Positions 32,527-44,206 of a stretch of 64,000 bases of DNA are shown piece by piece. Source of the DNA: Bryoerythrophyllum caledonicum (taxonomy: Eukaryota > Streptophyta > Bryopsida > Pottiales > Pottiaceae). The stretch's first letter is position 1; each line of letters opens with the position of its first letter. A program made the position numbers and the translations under genes. A model generated the notes under the pieces. The model was not told the DNA's origin. It searched no databases and saw only the letters and a program-made list of their open reading frames with translations. Where the stretch lies: the NCBI GenBank assembly GCA_963971425.1, contig OZ020525.1:11786187-11850186 (forward strand). The letters are read 5' to 3'.

Positions 32527-33154
32527 CATAAGCCTACTTCAGCCACACTGCAGTCTGTGCAATAGACCTCATCCCACTGATTTTACCAATATTCCTGTCC
32601 GTCACATCCAGCATCGCAATCTTGGTGACATTTCCCCATCACATTGCTTTTCTTATGCATGATCTGCATTCTTCTTCACTGTCTTGGATATTCTTAAAGT
32701 GACCAGGGATCTCCCACTCATGCTTGATTAGCTGCTCTTATATGATGATGGTTCTGAGAGTTGGAAAATAACCATGTATGGCAGGGCCTATATGTGGGAT
32801 TTTGGACGGAGGGCCCTCTTGCCTCCACTTACACTTCTCAAACCATGAATACCGTTTGTACCTTCAGATAATCTTTTGGATTTCCAGGCAGGTCGCATGG
32901 TATTTGGGGAGCAACAGTACCAGATTTTGCACATGTTGGCAGAAATCCATCTGGTACAAATACTTGCAACTGGTTTACTCACGTACAACTGCTTTACTCA
33001 CGTACAACTGCTTTGCTTTGATCTGAACGAAACGAGGTGTACATTGATGTCATTAACCTTCTAGATATGAACAAACTGCAGGAAACCACAAACACTGGAA
33101 AACATTCTTCTGCTGGGGAATTTGACCTTGTGAGAAACACATAAGAGCCTGGTT
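32527..33154. other. Intergenic sequence, no recognised gene
   Basis: Short open frames on both strands; none carries a recognisable motif. A local tandem duplication containing TTTACTCACGTACAACTGC occurs at about 32980-33012. Confidence 0.4.
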
Positions 33155-33932
33155 CCATGTAATGCCCGACCCGTCATCTGTGACGGGATCGGGTCACTTC
33201 CATGTAGCCAGCTATTCACCCTACCCAAAAAAGAACCATTGGGTGTAGTTAATTATCTCGGGCATGGTGGAGCATCTTTACAAGCCCGTCAACCTCCCCT
33301 TCCTCCCAACATACTAAGGTAGCGGGACCAGTTGGCGCCCGGGTCGTATTTCCGCCCCCTACTGTTTGGAGGCTGTGTGTCAGAAACCAACCAGCCTGGT
33401 TTCAGAAAGTGTCGAAGCTTGTTCTAACTCCGCCCATGCTTGGGAAAATTGAGAACTACTCATTGGTTCGAATTGGTGCACAAGTGCTCTATTTTCATAA
33501 TCCAACCTCTCATGAACACCATGACTCTATGAGCGGTTATTGGCCACTCTAGGCCTTCGTTCTTAAAAATTCATAGAAAATTGTAGAAATGCTCAAAAAA
33601 TGTTTTTTTTTTGGGATGCCTTTGCAATAGCTTTGCGAAGCATCCAAAAATCATAAATTTTTACTTTCACAAGTCTAAATATGCAAACATGAAATTCGGG
33701 CGGTTTCATGTCCCACTACCTTAATCAAAGCAATGACGCATGAAGAACTTCAAGGAAGGACCTGTTAGATTCTCTTAATAAAGGTAATTGGAGTACTACT
33801 TAGAAGCATCTAAAGCCTTGAGTTGATTAAAATAGTTGACGGGTGTGATGCATGGAAGTGGCCCTACATATTCTTCCCTACATTTTGCAAGTAGAAAAGC
33901 TACAGTAATAATTCGGGTCGGGCATTACATGG
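33155..33932. repeat. Segment bounded by perfect 19-bp inverted repeats
   Basis: CCATGTAATGCCCGACCCG at 33155-33173 is matched by its exact complement at about 33913-33931. Inner TG...CA ends would fit a solo LTR, but no target duplication is visible. The MULE has inserted at its right edge. A PBS-like TTGGCGCCC occurs near 33330. Confidence 0.45.
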
Positions 33933-33933
33933 G
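33925..33933. repeat. MULE target site duplication, left
   Basis: TTACATGGG, identical to 42462-42470. Confidence 0.85.
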
Positions 33934-34889
33934 GCCCAGGGCGAACTGACCCCCTCGTTGGGAGCCGACAACGAATGGAGGCCAACTCTCCTGGGTGGAG
34001 TTCATCCGCCGCACTTTGTGTACCAACCGGGCCCAGCCCGGTTACCACATCGCGCTCCTGACCGTGCTCCCCCACCCCCGCGCGAACGGGACCCACCCTG
34101 TTCGCGGACGCGCTAGCTGTCCGCCGTCCTTCATTCGCCCTTGCCCCATTACCTCACCCTCGTCCCTCCAATACCCAGCCCCCCGCCCGATATCCAGCCC
34201 CCGCCAATACCGTGTGATACCCTCGCTACCCTCTATCCAGCCCAATACCAACCAGTTACGTTTGACTCGCCCCCCATCGCCGTAATTGCCTCCTATGGCC
34301 ATGAAGAATGTGCAGACAGAACAGAACCTGCATACAGACAGATTGGCACTTGCAAATCACAAGACATCGTAAGAGGTGAAGCATCACCACGTGCACGACA
34401 TCCATCATCGTCATTCAAGTAAGACTCAGCCTAGGTTTTTTTTAATTTGAAAGTAGGGTTTTTTGCATGATTAGTCAATGTGTATGATTTTGTTGTAACA
34501 CAAATTGTGAGTCTATATTTTTGAATCTTGGATTTTCTATGGGTATTGCAATAGGAGAGGGTATGACGTTTTTGGGGTTCTATTATGGTGACGGGTATTT
34601 CAATGGGAGAGAGTGAGGTGGTTTAGGTATGCTTCATTGAAGTAGAACTAGAGCGTGACATATTTTGCATGCTTGTGATGGTGATGGGTATTTAAACGTG
34701 AGAGGGTGAGGGTGTTTAAGTATGCCATGTTGACCACATGTTTTCTTGGGGGACTCTTGAAGGTTTGGGCATGTTTGTATGGTGTCAATCAATAACAATT
34801 TATTGTGAAATTTCTATTGTAGATGGACATTGCTAAAACCTTCGGGTGATTCCAATTTTTCTTAATTCAACATTTTAAGAAAAAGCTAT

Positions 34890-35200
34890 AGAGTTTACGG
34901 TTTCACTTGGAGAGACAAGGCACTTTGGGCAACTCCAACAACTTTTGCTAGGACAATCTATTAAATGTGAGATTTTCAATAGTAGCAAATAATATCATTT
35001 CCTTTCATATGGTGAAAAAAAACTCTTATCTTAAGTGGAAAATACCATAATAATATAAGTCAAACCTTTTCAGACATTGTCACCTTTTGTCGGGCATGGT
35101 ACCATAAAAACTTATTTTCCACATAAACCTTTAAGATCTTCATATATCTTATATGAAGATTTTTTCCACTACAAGATGTGGTACAAACCTTTTTATTGAC
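34890..35200 (+). repeat. Dispersed non-coding repeat, copy 2
   Basis: Same order of landmarks as 1915-2230 (GGGCAACTCCAA, TTTTGCTAG, AAGTCAAAC, AGATCTTCAT, GATGTGGT). It lies inside the left MULE arm and is absent from the right arm, so it is probably a secondary insertion. Confidence 0.5.
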
Positions 35201-35949
35201 CATTTGGACTATCATTCTAAAACATATTTAGTTCACATTAAAATAAAATGTAACTTGGCCATTTTTTAACCGCCACTCCTTGCACATTTGTTTTGAATAC
35301 GGTACATCCGTTCCATAACTCTTAAAATTGTTATACAAGGAATTAACGTCATCATTGATAGGATAGTAATGTTTTCAAACCTTGTGTAGTGCAAAGTTAA
35401 CATGATTATAATGGTCTAACCTTGTGTAGTGTAGAACCTTGACACCAAGTGTAGTCAAAGTGAGCTGATCCAGCGTTTGGAAGGGAAGAAAATTAACGAT
35501 TTTATCTACTTCAAACACTATAATCTTTCAATCCTTATACTAAAAGTATAGTAAATTTTATGAGGTCGTTCAGGTAATACTTAACCTTATCTTTTGTTTT
35601 TTTGCCACCAAAATCTTGCATTTTGACACGTTTTTGTAATTTGGAATTATGATTTCTTGCATGATTTGGCACTCAAATGTTTGTAATATATGTGAGTGAG
35701 TATATTAAGGTTTAGGTTTTGTTTTGGGTATTGCGATAGGAGAGGGTATGACCTTTTTTTGGGTACATAAGATGGTGACGGGTATTTTAATGTGAGAAGG
35801 TGCGGTGCTTTAAGTATGCTTCGTTGACGTAGAAGTAGTGCGTGACATATTTTGGATTATTGTAATAGTGACGGATATTTTTCGTTTGAGGGTGAGGGTG
35901 TTGAAGTATGCTTTGTTGACATAGAAGTAGTGCGTGACATGTTTCAGTT

Positions 35950-36290
35950 CAATATCACGGTGACGGGTATTGCATTGAAATCCAGGGACGTTTTATTCAT
36001 GTTTTTGCACAGTGACGGGTATTGCATTGAAATCCAAGGACGTTTTATCTATGTTTTTGCATGGTGACGGGTATAGCATTGAAGTCCAGGGACGTTTTAT
36101 TCATGTTTTTGCACGGTGACGGGTATTGCATTGAAATCCAGGGACGTTTTATCTATGTTTTTTGCATGGTGACGGGTATTACATTGAAGTCCACAGACAT
36201 TTTATTCATGTTTTTTCACGGTGACGGGTATTGCATTGAAGTCCACGGACGTTTTATCTATGTTTTTGCACGGTGATGGGTATTGCATAT
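35950..36290 (+). repeat. Tandem ~51-bp repeats in left MULE arm
   Basis: About six units of GTGACGGGTATTGCATTGAA, followed by a CCAGGGACGTTTTAT-type segment and ATGTTTTTGCA. The same unit, inverted, is in the right arm at 41455-41700. Overlapping open frames are a by-product. Confidence 0.9.
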
Positions 36291-36959
36291 TTTGGTGTGT
36301 GCATTGGTGACTACTTTGTTTTTTTAGGTGTTGTGACGGATATTTTTTAGTCTACCAGTGATGTTTTTCATTCTTTACATGCTAGTGACGGGTATTGCAC
36401 ATTATTGGATGTTTAGTAGTGACTACTTTTATCATTATAGGTCGTGACATATTCTAGAATGTACTAGGGACGTTTTTCCCATCCTTTCCATGGGCGTTAC
36501 ATTTACATGATGATTTAAATAGTGACTTCTTTGCAAATACTTAATCATATATTTACTAACCGTGATGGATATTGTATTTATAAAGTAAAATATTATAGGA
36601 TCCTTTTCATTGACTTTTTGTTTTTGTGAAGGATATTGAGTATGTATAAGAGCTGAAGCAAAGAACGTTTTTCAAACTTCCCCGTGCAACGGATATTGGG
36701 CTTATTATGTAAATGGTTTCTCAGACTTGATTCACATCTTTTTCTCCCTATACAAGTATTTCTCTCCATATATCTTGTACTTCATTATAGAAATTGCTTA
36801 TTCTTATATGGAGTTCAACTATGAATTGTATTCATTTTCATTGCATTGAAACTAAACAAAATTTGTATTGATTATTTTGAGGTCATTTCCTTCTAACAAT
36901 TTTGAATATTACATTTAATTGATATTTTTTCATTTTCATGTTTTTGTATATAGTGAAAC

Positions 36960-39475
36960 ATGCCAAAGTCACGAGATACTCTGAACGTTCAAAATCCTCC
37001 TCGGGGACCTTTTTCATTCCTTGATATCATATGGACCCATGGAAGTAGGAAAAGATGGGGTCATGCAAGTGCTATTGTGCATGCATACATTCTCAATGAC
37101 AGGGTGGAAGATTTCATTCAAGGTCAGACTTGTGAGGATGGCTCATCAGTTGGTTGGAATGTGAAAGTGCGGAAAAAAGGGGAATAGAAAAAGAGGCCGA
37201 ATATTTCGTCATTTATTGAGCATGTGAGGTATGAATGTGCATACTACCCGGAAGTTCATAGAAATTATCTATTTTTTTCTAAATCCCATAAGCGAGGATG
37301 CATTGCCCAATTCTCGGTGAAGCATTTGCAATTATATCCGGATGTTGCTGAAGTTGCATATTACCACGTTGATCACACACGAGAGGATGGAACTCCTACT
37401 CACAGACCTACTGATTCAGAGTCTATTGAGAGAAAAACCGCTTACCAACCAAGGATGAGTGCGGAAATGAAGGCGTGGGTCAAGCGGAAACGAAGCGCAG
37501 GATTCACATTTCTTCAAATATTCGAAGAACATCGGCGGAACTGGAATGACGGAAGGAAATCAAGTGTCCCTTATACCCGGGATGACTTCATCAAGCTCAA
37601 AGACATTGCATACATGGAAGGATGCCAGAAGATGGGAATTTGGCATAGAGATCCGTCGGACTTTGCTAGTGTGATATGTGGACTCAGATATATCCGGAGA
37701 ACGTGTTTATGTGGCATGAACAAGACGTTGTAACGAGCTTGCCTTTCATTTTGGCTATCCAGATCGATTGACAAAGGAGAATGATGTTGAAATTTGGGCT
37801 TGCGAGAGCAAACTCAATGGACGCAACTCACGGTACGAACATCCCTAACTACCTTCTGTGGTCTCTACTTGTGTTTGATGACTCGAATAACGGAATTTCT
37901 ATTGCTTGGGTGCTATCAAGCCGATCCACGGAAGAGGATTTGACGATGTGGTTAGAACCTATACGGCGTCATATCGAAAAAGATATGCGAGAATTCTTAC
38001 CGTCATGTTTCATGACTGACGATGCTGCGGAGATCCGAAACGCTATTAAGCGTGTTTGGCCGGAGGACAATATTCCCATCTACTTGTGTGCATTCCACAT
38101 TATTAATAATTGGAAGAATCATATCATCCTCAAAGTCCCTAATGTGGAAAACTTACGGGATCTCGTATATAAAGCTCTCCACCATTTTTTGTACTTAAAG
38201 ATTGAGTACATAGAAGAGGAATCCGATTTTTTGAAACGCGCAAAGAAGATTGGTGAAACTTTTTTTCAAAACCTCTACGTGGATAAATTTCAAAAATACT
38301 TGAAACTCACTACAGGCATCAAAGTATACGTATTCTTCTTGATCCTTTCTAATTTTGCATTTTTTGTAATTCAATTTTTTACTTAGATTTAAAAAGACGA
38401 TAATGGAAATGATGCCAATATATGTGCTAAATGTATTGTATTAATTATGTTACAGGATTATACCTCATTGGTCACCGTCGGCATCATCATTCCAACCAAG
38501 ATACTCAATCTAGTATTGAAGGTTACCATGGAGCTCTCAAACGGTGGATGCTGGTCGATAATCGAGATAAGCGGAGGAGAAGATTGGATTTCTGTGTGGC
38601 GGCTACCAAACCCCGTTGTTAACTACTACATGTACATGCAACGACAAAAGGTAAACGGTTATATTTCAAACAAATCAGTCGAAGGAATTGTAAAGAGAGG
38701 AATTGCACGAGCAAATGCAATTCCTCTTGAAGATATTATACCGCTGAAGGAAGGGGATTTACTATGAAAGGTAAAATCGCAATCGACTGAACACCGTTGG
38801 TATGACATTTCTGAACCATTCACTTTGTATGCTTGTTGCTTATGTGAGTGGAGTATACGGGGGAACATATGTAAGCATCAACTCGCCGTTCTCAAAGTCT
38901 CTCATGATTTGTCATGGAATACTATGTTAGAATTTCTAAGAACTTACTATGGTTTGATTCGAGGGGGGCTCGAATCTATGTTCTCTCACAATGTTCCAAG
39001 TGATTCTTTTGAAATTGGGGATAATGAATACGAGGATGATGAGGACGTAGCGGAAGACAATGATGTACATCGAGATGTTAATGTATCGAGAGATGACATT
39101 GTACCAGAGTTCGACACCCCTGATGTGTTAATAGATGTTCAACGAAATGAAAACATAGGTGGTAACGGAGCTAAGAGGACTCCAACATCTACGGAGGGTA
39201 CTGTACGTATGATTAGAAATTTGGTAAAGGAGGCAATACTTGAAGCTTCCAATGGTGGTGATGTCCTTCTTAACCACTTGTAATCAATGATGTCTAGCGT
39301 GGTATGTGACATACGAAGAATCCATAATATGCAAGAGGACGACATTTCTCATCCTCAAGCATCCTTTGAAATCGTATACACTGAAGATGGAAATTCGGTT
39401 GCAAGAAAGAAAGATTGGAGAGAAAAAATAACACACTCTCGAAAGAGGAGAAGGAATATTATCCCAATAGTATAG
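36960..39475 (+). pseudogene. Mutator-like (MULE) transposase relic
   Basis: Starts at an ATG at 36960. A TAG at 37185 and a frameshift between about 37680 and 37730 break the N-terminal half. The MULE DDE domain follows in the frame of 37781-38386: MDATHGTN (first Asp), SCFMTDDAAEI (second Asp) and YLCAFHIINNW. A 132-bp GT-AG intron is likely at 38324-38455. Then comes SSIEGYHGALKRW, and after another shift PVVNYYMYMQRQKVNGYI and the SWIM zinc finger CCLC...ICKH at about 38833-38880. A basic C-terminal end, RKRRRN, closes the frame at 39475. Clearly a MURA-type transposase but not functional as read. Confidence 0.85.
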
Positions 39476-39904
39476 AAAATAGATGGATTTTACGTAGCTT
39501 TCCTAGTGAGTTGTTTTAAGCATTCTCTGTTGAATTTAAGGTTTTTTTTCTGTACAAGTGCATCGAAATAGTATGCTTTGATATATTTTTTTATTTTATG
39601 AGGAAATATATTTCATAAGCACCACGTGATTTGCAATATGTATTTGCAATTGTATATAAAGCATTAACCTACACTTTGTCTATATACTTTGAAAAGTTTT
39701 TGTTTCCTTTTTGAAAGTGTGATATTTCTTCTATAAAAATTATTTATTATCCATTCGAAATTAGGTAATCAAACACTCAGATAAAAGATACAACAACTCA
39801 TTAAACTCATTTACTTTATTGTTAAAGAACACAAAATATGCAAATGTGAATTACATAAGAAATATGAAACCATAGAAGTCGATTACAACCAAATACTTCA
39901 TAAA

Positions 39905-41235
39905 AAAAACACTAATCATCGTCGTTCTCGGCATCATCTTCTTCTTCTTCTTCTTCTTCTTCTTCTTCTTCTTCTTCTTCTTCTTCTTCTTCTTCTTCTT
40001 CTTCTTCTTCTTCTTCTTCTTCTTCTTCTTCTTCTTCTTCTTCTTCTTCTTCTTCTTCTTCTTCTTCTTCTTCTTCTTCTTCTTCTTCTTCTTCTTCTTC
40101 TTCTTCTTCTTCTTCTTCTTCTTCTTCTTCTTCTTCTTCTTCTTCTTCTTCTTCTTCTTCTTCTTCTTCTTCTTCTTCTTCTTCTTCTTCTTCTTCTTCT
40201 TCTTCTTCTTCTTCTTCTTCTTCTTCTTCTTCTTCTTCTTCTTCTTCTTCTTCTTCTTCTTCTTCTTCTTCTTCTTCTTCTTCTTCTTCTTCTTCTTCTT
40301 CTTCTTCTTCTTCGTTCTAGATATCTTCGGCATGTGCGTCCTCGTACACGGAACACAATGCCTCAACACGCTCCATGGAAAGAATGTTCTTCAAATGGAA
40401 GACACTCTTCTCCACATCCACATAGCGTTCAATAAATGCCTTCTTCCCATCCTTGAAACTATAATTGAAAAAACACCATGTTAGAATAATAAATGAACAT
40501 AAAAGAAAATTCAAACATGTGGAATTCAACATACATAGGATTACAACACACATGAGAATAGAAAAAACTACACTTACATGGCTTCAATGGAACATTGACG
40601 GTGCCATTCTATCAACTCCTTCACGGTCCAAGCTCTCTTCCGCAAATTCTTTCTCCAATTCTTGCGCTCATCAAATGCAACCTTTACGTCCTTTAACCAA
40701 GCAATATCCACGAGCGAACACCACGGCTACACTCCAACTTCATAACAACCGCGGCAAAATCGGAATTGCGTGGAAGAGCATCAACCATCATCGCATCCAA
40801 CTCCCCAAGCCCATCCTTCTTTGCCCCAAGGTACGTCCAATACTTCTTCTTCTTCAACAACGTGGCAAGTAATGGTTTGGCCGTTTTATCTCCAGTGGCC
40901 TTGGTCTCCACCTTCGCCCACAAAGCCTCCGCCGCATCCTTCCAAGCTTTTGAGTCTTCTCCACAATTCCTTCATTTGTCTCTTAAAAGGATTGGTCAAA
41001 ATCTTCGCGTTCATCTGCCGGGAGTTGATATTGTGGAGCTTTGGGTGTGCCTTAGACGAACGTCCAAGAGACAAAGCAGCCAATTCCATGGCATGGTGAT
41101 CACGTAGGTGTTTACCTAAGTGTCTCCGATGCTTCCATGGACCGAAAGCACAACTCTCCACTGAACAGTGCCATGGCGTAGCCGTCGCGAGAACTTCCTT
41201 GAAGTCACCATTGAGAGGTAAGCTCGAGAGCACCA
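39905..41235 (-). pseudogene. Second, convergent MULE gene with C2H2-like finger and an intron
   Basis: ATG at 41235. The first part has a C2H2-like finger, WHCSVESCAFGPWKHRRHL..., with Cys-x4-Cys and His pairs. After a frameshift near 40970 come DAAEALWAKVETKATGDK and a Lys-rich stretch, then VAFDERKNWRKNLRKRAWTV and WHRQCSIEAI. A 119-bp intron with GTAAGT donor (40577-40459) joins in frame to FKDGKKAFIERYVDVEKSV, and the frame reaches an acidic stretch at the TTC repeat, preceded by a TAG. No known family. Position, converging on the transposase, recalls the mudrA/mudrB arrangement of maize MuDR, but I see no similarity to MURB. Confidence 0.5.
39936..40313. repeat. Uninterrupted (TTC)n microsatellite, about 126 units
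   Basis: About 378 bp of pure TTC (GAA on the minus strand) lie at the 3' end of the second MULE gene. In the gene's frame it would encode a Glu tract. It directly follows a TAG on the minus strand. The Lys/Arg open frames across it are artefacts of the repeat. Confidence 0.97.
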
Positions 41236-41341
41236 TCGCTAAATAAAACATCAACAAATAAGTAAGAATGACATTGACATAATATATGTCACGGTCTACA
41301 ATGATCAAAGTAGTCACTTCTAAACACCCAACAATGTACAA

Positions 41342-41454
41342 TACCTGTCACTACCATGCAAAGAGAGGAAAAACATCCTTGGTCCACTCAAAAATACCCG
41401 TCATGACACCTAAAATAACAAAGTAGTCACCTATGTACACACCAAAATATGCAA
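41342..41454. other. Inner edge of right MULE arm
   Basis: Non-coding; contains CCCGTCATGACA and CCCGTCACTG words that echo the arm repeat unit. Confidence 0.4.
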
Positions 41455-41700
41455 TACCCGTCACTGTGCAAAAACATAGATATAACGTCCCTGGACTTCA
41501 ATGCAATACCCGTCACCGTACAAAAACATAGATAAAACGTCCCTGGAATTCAATGCAATACCCGTCACCGTGCACAAACATAGAAAAACGTCCCTGGAAT
41601 TCAATGCAATACCCGTCACCGTGCACAAACATAGAAAAACGTCCCTGGACTTCAATGCAATACCCGTCACGGTGATATTAACCAAAAATATGTCACGCAC
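41455..41700 (-). repeat. Tandem ~51-bp repeats in right MULE arm
   Basis: Four to five inverted copies of the unit in the left arm (CAATACCCGTCACCGT, ACGTCCCTGGA). Confidence 0.9.
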
Positions 41701-42461
41701 TACTTCTATGTCAACGAAGCATACTTAAACACCCTCACCCTCTCCCATTAAAATACCCGTCACCATAATGAGAACCCCAAAAAACGTCACACCCTCGCCT
41801 ATTGCAAAATCCAAAGAAAACCCAAGATTCTAAAATATACACTCACATTGTGTGTTGCAACAAAATCATACACATTGACTAATCATGCAAGAAAACCCTA
41901 CTTTCAAATTTTTAAAACGTGTCAAAATGTATCATTTTGGTGGGATAAAAACAAAGGAGAAGGTTAAGTCTTACTTGAATGATGGTGATGGATGTTGTCA
42001 ACGTTGTGATGCAAGCATTCGTACGATCTCTTGTGACTTGCAAGTGAATGAACATGTTTGCAAAGGTTCTGTGGTGTCTCATCTGTAGGGGCGAGCACGG
42101 CGATAGGGGGCGAGTTAGCCTGGTTGGGCTTTGCGCTGGTTGGGACTGGGGATATCCGGCGCGGTCGGGTATAGGACGGGGTCGGGGTAGAGGGGGAGCT
42201 TGGGTATCGGGCGAGGGCTGGGTATTGGAGGGGCGAAGGTGAGGTAATGGGGTGAGGGCGAGGGCGAATGAAGGACGGCGGACAGCTGGTGCGTCCGCGA
42301 ACAAGGTGGGCCCCGTTCGCCCGCGGGTGGGGGAGCACGGTCATGAGCGCGGGGTGGTAGCCGGGCTGGGTCCGTTTGGTACACAGAGTGCGCCGGATGA
42401 ACTCCACCCAGGGAAGCTGGCCTCCATTCGTTGTCAATAAGGGGGTCAGATTGCCCTGGGC

Positions 42462-42470
42462 TTACATGGG
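42462..42470. repeat. MULE target site duplication, right
   Basis: TTACATGGG, identical to 33925-33933. Confidence 0.85.
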
Positions 42471-42600
42471 GATTCGCCCTAACTGATCTTCTTCCGAGCA
42501 CGTCCCGTCACTTGACATTTGACCGAAGTGCAGACGGTTTATATGAATCCATTGTGATTAGATTCACATTCTCAACCAAGATTCGGAAAATTACAAATTA

Positions 42601-42745
42601 AGGATAGTCGTCTTTTTCACTCGGTAAAATTCCAAAAAAGGATTGTCATGTTTTTTCACTCGAGAGCTTTCCACAAAAAAGTAGTCATGTTTTTCACTCG
42701 GGAGCTTTCCACAAAAGAGTAGTCATGTTTTTCACTCGGGAGCTT
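42601..42745. repeat. ~39-bp tandem repeats abutting tRNA-Glu
   Basis: About four degenerate units, each with GTCATGTTTTTCACTCGGGA and GCTTTCCACAAAA. The last unit runs directly into the 3' end of the tRNA gene (GCTTTCC then GTTGCC), so the array lies immediately downstream of the tRNA on its strand. Confidence 0.85.
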
Positions 42746-42817
42746 TCCGTTGCCGGGACTCGAACCCGGGTCGCTCGGGTGAGAGCCGAGTATCCTAACC
42801 ATCTAGACTACAACGGA
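42746..42817 (-). tRNA. tRNA-Glu (anticodon CTC)
   Basis: The 72-nt minus-strand sequence begins TCCGTTG and ends CAACGGA, giving a 7-bp acceptor stem. The D-arm contains the A box TAGTCTAGATGG; the anticodon stem is CTCGG/CCGAG around loop CTCTCAC (anticodon CTC); the T-arm has the B box GGGTTCGAGTCCC. No intron and no encoded CCA, as normal for nuclear tRNA genes. A short T-run about 30 nt downstream on its strand could end Pol III transcription. All stems are intact, so it is probably functional. Confidence 0.95.
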
Positions 42818-43009
42818 GACAGGTGAACGATTCAGTTGAAAAAACAGTATATACTTTCTAGTGAACCTCCTCCAGCTTTGTCTCGCGGCGATTCTCACAA
42901 GGTCAACGACGAACGTCACAACAACACATCACGTTTCACGTGTCTCGAGAAATTAACCTCTGACGGACCACGCCCAATTTTAGAGCCCATTTAAAAAACT
43001 GGCTTTGAG

Positions 43010-43126
43010 TATTTCCTTGTATGAGATGTAGTGGAAATTTTGTAGGTTTTGACCTTCCGGATTGAAAGATAATTGCAGTCAAAGTGAAAAAATTTGTCCT
43101 TCGGAGGGACACTTGGTTAAAACCAA
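43010..43126 (+). repeat. Dispersed repeat copy (ACTTGGTCC family)
   Basis: Same landmarks and order as 2858-2980 (TATGAGATGTAG, TTTTGAC, CAGTCAAAGTGAAA, GGGACACTTGGT). Confidence 0.6.
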
Positions 43127-43523
43127 GTAGGGAAAAACATTTCTATCTAATAGAAATAAAGGAAGGAAAACAAAACACAAATTGAGTGAGGGACCAGATC
43201 GAGCGGCCTTCTGTACACTAATCCCATCAACACTTACTTGCTAACCACAACATCCGGTCCGACAATATAAAACAGAAAACATGTAATGTGACTCGTTGGT
43301 ACACTATGTGAGCCGAATATACACCTAAAAACCTTGCAGATATGGAAGCAGAACGCGCACATATAGTGACCAGATTTAGAAGAACATGTAGGTTGGCAAC
43401 ATACCTTGAGAACGGCCGCGTCAAACTCGGCATTGCTATCGTTCACCACCTTGCATGTGGAATTTTTTCAAAACTTCGGATCCTGTTAGTCACCATTCCA
43501 CTGGCAAACCTCGCATCAGAATG

Positions 43524-43988
43524 CGTCCACACATCACAATTTGTCCATACTTTCATATGAAACAGCAAGATTAGTTTCGAAATCAGGACAGCAATCTTCG
43601 AAGAAGATAAGAGATAAAGCTGACTAATTCATATACAAACCACGTGATCCCTGCCATATCTACAACAATTACTCCTCTCCAAACAGGAAACGACAACATA
43701 TCAATGCCGCAACAATGTGGATTCTTTTCCTACATCAGAGAACCGAATTGTACAAATGCGTCCATACATCACAGTTTCAGATTCATATGCAGGTACAAAT
43801 CCAGCGTACCGAATCTGCATTCTACAATTCGCGAGATCAGTTTCGGAATCAGGAGGGCAGTCTTCGAAGATGATAGATAAAGCTGGCTAATTCACAAACA
43901 AACCATGTGATCTCTGCCATGTCTACAAAAATTACTGCTCTCCAAACAGGAAACGGAAACAAATCAAAGAGCAGCAACAACATGGATT
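43524..43988. repeat. Direct duplication downstream of LQY1
   Basis: About 43524-43735 and 43759-43988 are diverged direct copies about 263 bp apart. Shared words include GCGTCCA(C/T)ACATCACA, GATAAAGCTG and CTCTCCAAACAGGAAACG. They lie in or beyond the LQY1 3' untranslated region, with no coding content. Confidence 0.7.
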
Positions 43989-44206
43989 CGAGAACCGAAT
44001 CAGAGGACCGAATTATACAAATTCCAGCGGCTACATCTACTTGCATTGCGGGCAATCTAAGTCGTCGAGCTAACCAATGCTACAACCCGGAAGAAACTCC
44101 AGCGCAAGACTTATTCCGAATTCAAAAAATTACAAACGGAGCTGCACATCCTCCCTCAGCGATTTCGCTGGCAAAATCCCGACCACCTCAGACATGTTAT
44201 ACAAAC

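Larger units (their letters stand above)
33934..42461. mobile_element. 8.5-kb MULE with perfect 9-bp target duplication
   Basis: The ends are inverted: GCCCAGGGC(G/A)A at 33934 and its complement ending at 42461, both continuing with CTGACCCCCT. TTACATGGG directly flanks both ends (33925-33933 and 42462-42470), the 9-bp duplication typical of Mutator elements. Long but uneven TIRs (about 2.3 kb left, about 1.0 kb right) share the GC-rich outer part and arrays of about 51-bp repeats. Inside are a plus-strand transposase relic and a convergent minus-strand gene. The left arm also holds a dispersed repeat at 34890-35200. Confidence 0.9.

Noticed and set aside
35950-36290. CRISPR-like array
   Set aside because: Units are contiguous tandem repeats without unique spacers, lie in a MULE arm of a plant genome, and recur inverted at the other arm.
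39851-40369. Long poly-Lys and poly-Arg open frames
   Set aside because: They are direct translations of the TTC microsatellite in other frames.
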